A DNA stretch of 64,000 nucleotides, taken from positions 1,426,001 to 1,490,000 of the forward strand of contig NC_015510.1 in the NCBI RefSeq assembly GCF_000212735.1. The letters are read 5' to 3'. Source of the DNA: Haliscomenobacter hydrossis DSM 1100 (GTDB lineage Bacteria > Bacteroidota > Bacteroidia > Chitinophagales > Saprospiraceae). Of this stretch, positions 9,158 to 16,615 are shown in pieces. The position numbers and the translations under genes are program-made. Under the pieces are notes generated by a model. That model made no database searches and was not told the DNA's origin. It was given only the letters and a program-made list of their open reading frames with translations. Every line of letters starts with the position of its first letter. Positions within the stretch are counted from its first letter, which is position 1.

Positions 9158-10426
9158 TTAGCGGATTTTAAGGGTAATGATGGTCATCACGGCCAATAAA
9201 ATACCAATAATCCAAAAGCGGGTAACGATCTTCACCTCGTGCATCCCCTTTTTTTGATAATGGTGGTGCAGTGGTGACATCAAAAAGATCCGTCGGCCTT
9301 CGCCATAGCGCTTTTTGGTGTACTTGAAGTAGGCTACTTGCAGCACTACCGATAAGTTTTCCACCACAAAAATCCCGCACAACACCGGAATCAGCAGCTC
9401 TTTGCGCAGCAAAATGGCCAATGCCGCAATGATGCCTCCGAGGGTCAAACTTCCTGTATCGCCCATAAATACCTGGGCAGGAAAAGCATTGTACCACAAG
9501 AACCCGATGCAAGCACCTACCAAACAGGCCGAAAAAACCACCAATTCCTCCGTACCTGGTAAATGCAGGATGTTGAGGTAATTGGCTGCAATCGCATTGG
9601 ACGATACGTAGGCCAAAATGCCCAGGGTCGCACCAATGATGCCCGAAACGCCAGTCGCCAAACCATCAATCCCATCCGTCAGGTTGGCCGCATTGGATAC
9701 GGCCGTGACGACGATGATGATGAACGGGATGTACAGGAGCCAAAGCCACTTTTTCCCCGTTTCTACATCACCCGGCATCAGCCAGGCGTAGTCCAGGTGA
9801 TTGTTCTTCAAAAAAGGAACATTGGTCACGTTGGTCTTGTAGTCGGCTTTTTCGATGGCGCCATCACGGTCTTCAATGTAAATAAAACTGCTGACCCGAT
9901 CGGCTTCCGTAAGGCCCAACTCGCGTGCTGCGTTGGTTTCCACCCGCACCTTGATGTCGCGGTTGAACATCATCGCCGTGGCAATGATGATCCCCAGCAC
10001 AACCTGGCCGATGATTTTGTAGCGCCCACTCAAGCCGGCTTTGTTCTTTTTGAACACCTTGATGTAGTCGTCTACAAATCCGATGATGGCCATCCAGGAC
10101 GTTGTCATCACCATAATGATGACGTAGATGTTATCCAGTTTAGACATCAACAGACAGGGGATCAAAATCGCCAGGATGATGATGACACCACCCATGGTTG
10201 GCGTTCCTTTTTTGGCTGCCAAACCTGCAAGTCCAAGTTCTTCGCGGTTGTCATCGCTAATTTGCTGTTTGCGCAAATACTTGATGATTCGACCACCCAG
10301 AACCAGGGAAATGAGCAGGGAAATAATGATTGCTACTCCGGCCCGGAAAGTAATGTATTGAAACAAACCAGCGCCTTTAAAGTGCCCAAAATTGGCCTGA
10401 AGCCAATCGACTAGATTAATCAGCAT
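9158..10426 (-). CDS. mraY: Phospho-N-acetylmuramoyl-pentapeptide transferase MraY
   Basis: Inner-membrane enzyme that transfers phospho-MurNAc-pentapeptide to undecaprenyl phosphate, giving lipid I. Visible motifs include KKGTPTMGG, FVDDYIKVFKKNKAGL, NAANLTDGIDGLATG and the C-terminal MSPLHHHYQKKG. It is a multi-pass membrane protein. At 422 aa it is about 60 residues longer than E. coli MraY. The extra length lies after FNRDIKVRVET, a charged stretch around residues 125-195, which fits a longer extramembrane loop seen in Bacteroidota homologues. murE lies upstream across a 167-base spacer. Confidence 0.97.
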   Translation of the reverse strand: MLINLVDWLQANFGHFKGAGLFQYITFRAGVAIIISLLISLVLGGRIIKYLRKQQISDDNREELGLAGLAAKKGTPTMGGVIIILAILIPCLLMSKLDNIYVIIMVMTTSWMAIIGFVDDYIKVFKKNKAGLSGRYKIIGQVVLGIIIATAMMFNRDIKVRVETNAARELGLTEADRVSSFIYIEDRDGAIEKADYKTNVTNVPFLKNNHLDYAWLMPGDVETGKKWLWLLYIPFIIIVVTAVSNAANLTDGIDGLATGVSGIIGATLGILAYVSSNAIAANYLNILHLPGTEELVVFSACLVGACIGFLWYNAFPAQVFMGDTGSLTLGGIIAALAILLRKELLIPVLCGIFVVENLSVVLQVAYFKYTKKRYGEGRRIFLMSPLHHHYQKKGMHEVKIVTRFWIIGILLAVMTIITLKIR

Positions 10427-10570
10427 AAGTTCGATGATTGTAAGGATCCAGATTCGGGATTAGACGAACCTGGCAAACACCCTATTTTACTTTTTTCAAA
10501 GCCGCAAAAATAGCAATTCCACCCTGCTTTTCTCTTTTGGTCATGCAAGAGTTATCCACAAAACCTCAAA

Positions 10571-10598
10571 ATTAGTCCCGAATGCCATCGGGATTAAT
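10571..10598. repeat. Small inverted repeat over the murE stop codon
   Basis: Arms ATTAGTCCCGA (10571-10581) and TCGGGATTAAT (10588-10598) form a hairpin that is imperfect by one base. The murE stop codon (10594-10596) lies inside the right arm. A related TCCCGATGTATCGGGA hairpin occurs inside the element at 26151-26330. The rest of the mraY-murE spacer shows nothing recognisable. Confidence 0.6.
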
Positions 10599-12066
10599 GA
10601 GAGAATTCTTCTTTTAGAATCTCTTTATCGTCGAAGGGATGTTTTACCCCTTTGATTTCCTGATATTTTTCGTGGCCTTTGCCCGCTACCAGCACCACAT
10701 CTCCACTTTGCGCCAAACGACAAGCCGTGCGAATGGCCTCTTTGCGGTCGGTGATGCTCAATACCTGACGCCGTGACCCCGCGGGCACTCCGGCCTCCAT
10801 CTCACGGATGATGGCTTCGGGTTCTTCCGAGCGTGGATTGTCGCTGGTCAGGATCACCTGATCGCTGTACTGACAGGCCACTTTCGCCATCGTGGGGCGT
10901 TTGGTTCGGTCACGATCTCCACCACAACCCACCACCGTAAGCACTTTTGCGTCGGCTTTGCGCAGGGCCTGGATGGTTTCGAGCACCTTTTCCAGGGCAT
11001 CTGGCGTGTGGGCATAATCCACAATGGCCGTGACCTGGCGTTTTTGATCCATCACGTAATCGAACCGGCCTTCCGCAGCTTTGAGTCGGCTCAACTGCGT
11101 GAGGGTCTCCACTTTGTCCTGCTCCAGCAATACCGCGGTTGCGTATACGGCCAGCAGGTTGTACGCGTTGAACTCTCCGATCAGGCGTCCGTAAAAATCC
11201 TGGTTGTCAATGTCCAAGTGCAGCCCCGTTAGGCTGTTCTCTATAATGCGCGCCCGAAACTCGGCCATCTGCCGCAAACTGTAGCGGTTTACGCTGGCAG
11301 CTGTGTTTTGCGTCATCACCATGCCCCGTTTGTCGTCGATGTTGACCAGGGCAAAAGCGCGCTTCGACAATTGGTCAAAAAAGCTTTTTTTGGCGCGGAT
11401 GTAATTGTCAAAAGTTAGATGGTAGTCCAGGTGATCGTGGGTGATGTTGGTGAAAATGGCTCCTTTGAAATCCAGTCCGGCGATGCGACCTTGGTCTACC
11501 GCGTGAGAACTGACTTCCATAAAGGCATATTCACATCCAGCTTCCACCATTTGGGCCAGCAATGCATTGATGGCTACTGCATCGGGCGTTGTATGGGTGG
11601 AAGCGATCACCTGGCTGGCAATGCGATTTTCTACCGTTGATAGCAAACCACACTTGTAGCCTAAACCACTAAACAGGTCATAGAGTAAAGTAACGGTAGT
11701 GGTTTTGCCGTTGGTTCCGGTTACCCCCACCAGGGTCAATTGGTGGGAAGGATGCTCGTAAAAAGCCGAGGCTAAAAACCCCAGGGCTTGAGCAGAATTG
11801 GCCACTTGCACTATCGTTACCTGATCCGGAACGTTTTCCGGGATCGTTTCAACAACCAGGGCACTGATGCCCGCTTGCAGGGTTTGAGGAATGAATTGGT
11901 GGCCATCCACCTGTACTCCTTTTACCGCTACAAACACTTTATTGGGGCCCGCTTTGCGGGAATCAAAAATCACTTCATTGATGGCGATGTCTGTTGAACC
12001 CAAAACCTGCAGGGGTTTTAAACCACGCAGCAGTGAGGTTAAGGTCTTGCTCGTTTGCTCCATCAT
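10594..12066 (-). CDS. murE: UDP-MurNAc-tripeptide synthetase MurE (meso-DAP type)
   Basis: Cytoplasmic Mur ligase adding the third residue to the peptidoglycan stem peptide. The ATP loop GVTGTNGKTTTVTLLYD, the central THDHLDYH and YAHTPDALE, and the C-terminal CGGDRDRTKRP are all present. The substrate-selecting motif is SDNPRSEEP; the DNPR form is known to go with meso-diaminopimelate rather than lysine, so the peptidoglycan is predicted to be the DAP type. Length 490 aa is typical. Its ATG overlaps the ftsI stop (ATGA), so it is translationally coupled. murF does not follow, as usual for Bacteroidota dcw clusters. Confidence 0.96.
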   Translation of the reverse strand: MMEQTSKTLTSLLRGLKPLQVLGSTDIAINEVIFDSRKAGPNKVFVAVKGVQVDGHQFIPQTLQAGISALVVETIPENVPDQVTIVQVANSAQALGFLASAFYEHPSHQLTLVGVTGTNGKTTTVTLLYDLFSGLGYKCGLLSTVENRIASQVIASTHTTPDAVAINALLAQMVEAGCEYAFMEVSSHAVDQGRIAGLDFKGAIFTNITHDHLDYHLTFDNYIRAKKSFFDQLSKRAFALVNIDDKRGMVMTQNTAASVNRYSLRQMAEFRARIIENSLTGLHLDIDNQDFYGRLIGEFNAYNLLAVYATAVLLEQDKVETLTQLSRLKAAEGRFDYVMDQKRQVTAIVDYAHTPDALEKVLETIQALRKADAKVLTVVGCGGDRDRTKRPTMAKVACQYSDQVILTSDNPRSEEPEAIIREMEAGVPAGSRRQVLSITDRKEAIRTACRLAQSGDVVLVAGKGHEKYQEIKGVKHPFDDKEILKEEFSH

Positions 12067-14189
12067 CGCAGGGTTATTGAGATCATTTGTCCACGTACTT
12101 TGGTGTTGGGCGGTACCGACTGGCTGATCACCTTCCCTACCCCATTGAGGCGCACTTTCAGTCCTGCGTTTTCGAGGGCATACAAGGCATCGCGCAGGGT
12201 CATGCCGAGTACATTGGGCACCAATCGTTCCACCAATTGGCGATCCTGGAACATAATCGAATCGGCGTGGGTGCGAATCACCGCCATTTCGGTACCAGGG
12301 CGTCCGTAAAAAGGCAAATCCAGGTACTTCATCGCCGTGCGCAAATCGGCTGCGGCGCCCACATCCAAGCCGGGTAGGGCTTCGTTTTTCATCACGGGCC
12401 GCTCGGCCAAATTGATCGGCGATTGGTGATTGGAACCCGAAGCCATAATTTTGTCGGCAACCTCCCGGAAAATGGGGCCAGCAACGTCCGAACCATAAAA
12501 CCCGGCTTTGCGTGGCCGATGGATCACCACAATACAGGAATAACGTGGGCTTTCTGCGGGAAAATACCCAACGAAGGAGGCACGGTATCCACCAATTTTG
12601 ATGTTGTTGCCACTGCGACGGTAGTTGATCTGCGCCGTACCCGTTTTGCCCGCAAAGTTGTAAGCATCGGTGTGCAGTTTGCGTGCGGTACCATCATTGA
12701 CTACCCCTTCCAACAGCTTGCGGATGCGCTCAATGGAACGCTCCGAAGCAATTTGTCTTTTGACGACGGTGGGCGGAAACTCTTCCAGCATTTCGCCGTA
12801 CCGCTGGGTCCCAGACACCAGGTAGGGTTTCATCATGATGCCATTGTTGGCAATCGAGTTATAAAAAGACAACAATTGCAGTGGCGTAATCCGCAACTCG
12901 TATCCATGAGAAATCCAGGGCAGAGAAATCCCGCTCCAGGTTTCACTAAATGCTTCTTTCAGGTAAGGATTGGCTTCTCCTTCTACTTCAATACCCGAAG
13001 GCAAATGCAGGTTGAACTGCTTGAGCCGCCGAATAAATCGGTCGGGGCCATTCCCTGAACCGTAGTAGCGCTGGGCCAGGCCCGCAATCCCTACGTTAGA
13101 GGAAATTTCAAAGGCTTTTTGAATCGAAATGGTGTCCAGTGCGGTACTTTCCGGCGAAGCGTCGACCATAAAGGATTCAAAAAACTGAGCCTTACCGTGG
13201 TTGATGTTGATGGAGTCCTCCAGTTTGATTACCCCATCCTCCAAAAGTGCCAGCATGGTGGCTGTTTTGAAGGTAGAACCAGGTTCCACAGAAGATCCAA
13301 TGGCGTAGTTGAAGGATTCCCACCAGCCGGTTTCCCCACGGCCCAAATTGGCAATGGCGCGGATGGCCCCCGTTTTTACGTCCATGACTACTGCTGTACC
13401 CCATTCGGCGTCGTGGGCATTCATACCCCGCAACAGGGCATTTTCGGTGATGTCCTGAATATTGACATCGATGGTGGTCATCACGTCGTCGCCACTTTTG
13501 GGATCCATGGCAGTTAGGTCTTCCAAAGGCAACCAAATGTCTTTTTTGGCGTCTACCCGGATCATCATTTGTCCACCTGGTTGTCCACGCAAAATGGAGT
13601 CCATGGCTCCCTCGATACCGACGGGTTTGGCACTTTCGCGCACATAACCAATCGTCCTTTGCGCCAGCAGGCCAAAGGGCCGACGACGCTCGTTGCGTTG
13701 TTCCACGATCAAACCACCCCGAAAACGGCCGCGGTTGAACAAGGGATATTTTTCGATGCGGTCTTTTTCAATAAAGGTAGCTCCCTTCTTGATCAGGATA
13801 TGGCGGTTGCTGGAATCGGCGCGGGCACGGATAAAATAATCACGCAAACCACCAGGCGTATAAGTATCGTCCACATATCTGGCCAAACAATAAGACAAAG
13901 AATCAATGTTTTCATTGAAGTCCTTTACCTGTGGTGCCACGGGGTCGAAATACAAATCAAAATAGGGAATGGAGGTAGAGAGCACGCTGCCATCCATGGC
14001 CAGGATGTTGCCACGGTCGGCTTCAATGGCTTTGAAACGCACGTAGTTGTCTTTGCCGCGTTGCCGCCAATCTTCACCCTGCACCACACTGATGTTGATG
14101 GTGCGCCATACCATAATGACAGAAGCCGGTATGAAGATACCGAACAACAAGAAGTAAATCCGATAAAGAATTTCGTTCTTGATTTCCAT
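12063..14189 (-). CDS. ftsI: Division transpeptidase FtsI (PBP3-like) with PASTA domain
   Basis: Class B penicillin-binding protein that cross-links septal peptidoglycan in partnership with FtsW. One N-terminal membrane segment (about residues 9-28) precedes the pedestal domain. The transpeptidase motifs are STFK (catalytic Ser, about 305-308), SSN (about 362-364) and KTGT (about 514-517). The final ~50 residues (VPNVLGMTLRDALYALENAG...) form one PASTA domain. At 708 aa it is longer than E. coli FtsI (588 aa), in line with Bacteroidota homologues. ATG at 14189 is preferred to the GTG one codon upstream. The stop overlaps murE. Confidence 0.95.
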   Translation of the reverse strand: MEIKNEILYRIYFLLFGIFIPASVIMVWRTINISVVQGEDWRQRGKDNYVRFKAIEADRGNILAMDGSVLSTSIPYFDLYFDPVAPQVKDFNENIDSLSYCLARYVDDTYTPGGLRDYFIRARADSSNRHILIKKGATFIEKDRIEKYPLFNRGRFRGGLIVEQRNERRRPFGLLAQRTIGYVRESAKPVGIEGAMDSILRGQPGGQMMIRVDAKKDIWLPLEDLTAMDPKSGDDVMTTIDVNIQDITENALLRGMNAHDAEWGTAVVMDVKTGAIRAIANLGRGETGWWESFNYAIGSSVEPGSTFKTATMLALLEDGVIKLEDSININHGKAQFFESFMVDASPESTALDTISIQKAFEISSNVGIAGLAQRYYGSGNGPDRFIRRLKQFNLHLPSGIEVEGEANPYLKEAFSETWSGISLPWISHGYELRITPLQLLSFYNSIANNGIMMKPYLVSGTQRYGEMLEEFPPTVVKRQIASERSIERIRKLLEGVVNDGTARKLHTDAYNFAGKTGTAQINYRRSGNNIKIGGYRASFVGYFPAESPRYSCIVVIHRPRKAGFYGSDVAGPIFREVADKIMASGSNHQSPINLAERPVMKNEALPGLDVGAAADLRTAMKYLDLPFYGRPGTEMAVIRTHADSIMFQDRQLVERLVPNVLGMTLRDALYALENAGLKVRLNGVGKVISQSVPPNTKVRGQMISITLR

Positions 14190-14235
14190 CACTTGGTTTT
14201 GTCAATTGTTGGGCCTTAGGCTTTACAATTGAGGG

Positions 14236-14565
14236 TTAATAATCGTTTTTGTCTTTCACTACAATGCGCTTGGGTTGTGTTCCAAACGCTTCGAAGTCTT
14301 GATCCTTGAGGCGGTCGGCCAGTTCGGATTGTCGACTGTTGTACATGTTTTCCGACTCCAGGGTCATGTATTGCCAGCGCAGCTCCCGCAAATCGCGTTG
14401 CAGTTGTTGGATATGGCGTACGTTTTTTTCGGCAAAGCGGGAATTGGCGATGTAGATTACGGCCAAAAATCCCAAAAAAATCACAAAAGACAGGTTCTTG
14501 AGGATGAGGTCCGAGGTAAGGAAACCCAGCTCAAAGTATTGTCCGATGCCTGATTTTTTTGCCAT
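14236..14565 (-). CDS. ftsL: FtsL-like division protein
   Basis: Small bitopic protein of 109 aa with one membrane segment at about residues 24-43 (LSFVIFLGFLAVIYIA). A heptad-rich coiled coil follows (VRHIQQLQRDLRELRWQYMTLESENMYNSRQSELADRL). FtsL proteins are barely conserved in sequence; topology, size and position between rsmH and ftsI support the call. It would act in the periplasm with FtsQ and an FtsB-like partner to activate FtsWI. The spacing to rsmH is 12 bases. Confidence 0.85.
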   Translation of the reverse strand: MAKKSGIGQYFELGFLTSDLILKNLSFVIFLGFLAVIYIANSRFAEKNVRHIQQLQRDLRELRWQYMTLESENMYNSRQSELADRLKDQDFEAFGTQPKRIVVKDKNDY

Positions 14566-14577
14566 TGTTTTTATGTA

Positions 14578-15474
14578 TTAAATTTTAACGGCCACGCGCA
14601 TTTTGGCGCTACGCGACCGCGGATTCGCTTTGATTTCTATTTCACTGGGCAACATCGCCTTTCTGGTGATGACCTCAAAAGGCCGGGTAATGTTGCCGTA
14701 AAAATCTTGCTCCATTTCCCCATCCACTTTGCCCGTTTTGATGAAATTTTTCACCATGCGGTCTTCAATGGAATGGTAGGCGATGATCACCAATCTGCCT
14801 CCCGGTTTGAGCACTTGTAAGGACTGTTCCAGGAAATCCTGGAGTGCGCCTACTTCGTCGTTGACCTCCATGCGCAGGGCTTGAAAAACCTGGGCGAGGT
14901 AACGATTGCGTTGTCCGCGCACCAGTGGGTCAAGCACTGCCAGCAAATCGCTGATGCTGCGCATCGGGCGCACCTGCCGTTCGCGTACGATGGCCTGGGC
15001 CAAAGTGCGGGAATTGCGCACTTCACCAAGGGTACCAAACATATTTTGCAGTTCGGCTTCGGTGTAAGTGGCCAATACATCGGCGGCGCTGCGCTCCCCT
15101 TGCTGGTTCATGCGCATGTCCAATTGAGTGTCAAAACGAAATGAAAAACCGCGTTCGGCTTCATTCAATTGATGGGAGGAAACCCCCAAATCTGCCAAAA
15201 TTCCGTCCACTTCAACCGCATCGTGCAAGCGCAAAAAACGGCGCAAAAAGCGGAAGTTGTGGGGCACAAACGTAAACCTGGGATCATCCAGGGCGTTGCG
15301 TTGCGCGTCTTCATCCTGGTCAAACCCGATCAGGCGAGCGTTCTCGTCCAGGGCTTGCAAGATCAGGCGGGCGTGTCCTCCGCCGCCAAAAGTGGCATCA
15401 ACGTAAGTGCCTCCTGCCTGGATGTTTAAGGCTTCTATTGCTTCGCTGGCCAGGACAGGGTTGTGGTACTCCAT
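14578..15474 (-). CDS. rsmH: 16S rRNA (cytosine1402-N4)-methyltransferase RsmH
   Basis: SAM-dependent methyltransferase (MraW) that modifies C1402 of 16S rRNA. The N-terminus has YHNPVLASEAIEAL and the SAM-binding loop DATFGGGGHARLIL; later motifs are GILADLGVSSHQL, RGFSFRFDTQLDMRM and VIIAYHSIEDRMVKNF. Length 298 aa is normal. It is the second gene of the cluster, 141 bases after mraZ, across a spacer holding a hairpin doublet. Confidence 0.97.
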   Translation of the reverse strand: MEYHNPVLASEAIEALNIQAGGTYVDATFGGGGHARLILQALDENARLIGFDQDEDAQRNALDDPRFTFVPHNFRFLRRFLRLHDAVEVDGILADLGVSSHQLNEAERGFSFRFDTQLDMRMNQQGERSAADVLATYTEAELQNMFGTLGEVRNSRTLAQAIVRERQVRPMRSISDLLAVLDPLVRGQRNRYLAQVFQALRMEVNDEVGALQDFLEQSLQVLKPGGRLVIIAYHSIEDRMVKNFIKTGKVDGEMEQDFYGNITRPFEVITRKAMLPSEIEIKANPRSRSAKMRVAVKI

Positions 15475-15495
15475 TGTTTTTTATGCGCTCAAGTT

Positions 15496-15554
15496 CCCAC
15501 GACTAAAGTCATGGGTTGTTATCAATCATGCGCTCCCACGAATAAATTCGTGGG
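15496..15554. repeat. CCCACGA hairpin doublet between mraZ and rsmH
   Basis: Two 20-nt palindromes, CCCACGACTAAAGTCATGGG (15496-15515) and CCCACGAATAAATTCGTGGG (15535-15554), sit 19 bases apart. The same pair recurs in the same order at 26386-26442, 17 bases apart, and a single relative is at 25933-25952. After it (about 15580-15617) comes a CACACCC-rich stretch that is also found, inverted, near 25955-25996. The paired arrangement is like REP/REPIN elements; no RAYT transposase gene is in the window. Confidence 0.85.
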
Positions 15555-15615
15555 GTGCGTAAGTTCTTGGATCAGGGCTCCAACACACCCACACATTCAC
15601 TCCCTAACCCACACC

Positions 15616-16062
15616 CTATTTTGGGCTCATAACGCGTTGTGCCAATCCCGAAAAATCAGCGGGTTCGTCGTCCAACATGTCATCGTAACGGTCTTTCGAC
15701 CACACTTCTACCCGATCGTTGTAGGCCATCAGAATTACGTCTTTTTCAATGCCCGCGTATTCGAGGAGGCGCTTGTTGAGCAGAATGCGATCGGAACTGT
15801 CCATCGTCAACTCTTGAGCACCCCGGTAGAAATAGCGTTGAAAAGCACGGCTTTCCTGATCGTAGTAATTCAGTTGGTCAATTTCTTCGGTGATTTTTTC
15901 CCATACTTCACGGGGATACAACATGAGACATTTCTCAAAACCCCGGTTCATGACAAAGGTGTAGGCTTCGCGCTCACCGAGTTGACTGATCAACCCGCTA
16001 GGCAGACGCATTCGACCCTTTTCGTCGATTTTGCATTCGAATTCGCCCAATAGCTTACGCAT
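15616..16062 (-). CDS. mraZ: Transcriptional regulator MraZ
   Basis: DNA-binding protein with two SpoVT/AbrB-like (MraZ) halves that represses its own dcw operon in other bacteria. Each half has the family DxxxR motif: DEKGRMRLPSGL near residue 13 and DSSDRILLNKRLLE near residue 90. Length 148 aa is normal. It is the first gene of the cluster. Its promoter and a row of matching MraZ boxes lie 30-70 bases upstream, which supports autoregulation. Confidence 0.96.
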   Translation of the reverse strand: MRKLLGEFECKIDEKGRMRLPSGLISQLGEREAYTFVMNRGFEKCLMLYPREVWEKITEEIDQLNYYDQESRAFQRYFYRGAQELTMDSSDRILLNKRLLEYAGIEKDVILMAYNDRVEVWSKDRYDDMLDDEPADFSGLAQRVMSPK

Positions 16063-16090
16063 GGATACACCTTTAGCATGTTTGTGTGTC

Positions 16091-16098
16091 CAAAATTA
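16091..16098 (-). promoter_or_regulatory. dcw (mraZ) promoter, -7 element
   Basis: Minus-strand TAATTTTG matches the Bacteroidota -7 consensus TAnnTTTG exactly. It would start transcription near 16083-16085, about 22 bases before the mraZ ATG. A TTTG lies 13 bases upstream, closer than the usual -33 spacing, so the -33 element is weak or absent. Confidence 0.6.
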
Positions 16099-16107
16099 AG
16101 GACTTTT

Positions 16108-16132
16108 TCCACAAATTGCCACTTTCTCCCAC
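16108..16132 (-). promoter_or_regulatory. MraZ operator: three boxes at 10-bp spacing
   Basis: Minus-strand GTGGG, GTGGC and GTGGA (16128-16132, 16118-16122, 16108-16112) repeat with an exact 10-bp period. This is the direct-repeat layout known for MraZ sites (GTGG/TGGG units with 5-nt spacers). A further GTGGG is at 16161-16165. The boxes lie just upstream of and over the expected -33 region of the mraZ promoter, so binding should block RNA polymerase. Confidence 0.7.
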
Positions 16133-16450
16133 TTTTTTAATCAATTTTTCCAACTTTTTTCCCACTTACCTGTTCTTTGCTGCGAAATATCACTGTTATG
16201 ATTTCATGTCTAATTTTTTTGATAACATTAAATTTGGGTTTGGGGGTTCGAAGTTCGGGGGTTTAGGGGACGCTGATGGTCTGGGCGTGGGAGAAAGTGG
16301 GCGCAACTTGGGTTTTTGGATCCAAGCTGAGCCGGGTTTGATGTATAGATGATGTGATTATTTATTTTCAATACAAAAATAAACAATAATTTTATTTAAA
16401 AAACTTTTTTTGTGTATTTTCTTAGTAAATTTCTGTGAATGGTTACCACT

Positions 16451-16580
16451 CGCCTACGGCGGATTATTTTTCACCACGGATTCCACAGATTTTCACAGAT
16501 TTTTTTGTCGTATCCATAAAATCTGTGAAAATCTGTGGAATCCGTGGTGAAATTATCTTTATCAATTTCCGCCGTAGGCG
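16451..16580. repeat. Long two-level hairpin downstream of the T9SS-sorted protein gene
   Basis: Outer perfect 13-bp arms CGCCTACGGCGGA (16451-16463) and its inverse (16568-16580) enclose an inner pair of about 35 bp, 16469-16503 against 16518-16552, essentially perfect. The inner sequence contains ATCCGTGGTG and AATCTGTGAAA words shared with hairpins at 54532-54639, 57765-57841 and 62881-62956. It lies about 36 bases past the stop at 16616 and could end that transcript. Confidence 0.85.
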
Positions 16581-16615
16581 GGTGCTAAATAAGCAGCGAA
16601 GCTGCGCATCCATAG

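Larger units (their letters stand above)
16063..16615. other. Intergenic region upstream of mraZ
   Basis: This stretch holds the mraZ promoter and operator at its left end. Then come an AT-rich segment, a short GGTTCGGGG-type 9-mer patch (about 16237-16265), and the long hairpin at 16451-16580. I see no coding region. Confidence 0.7.
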
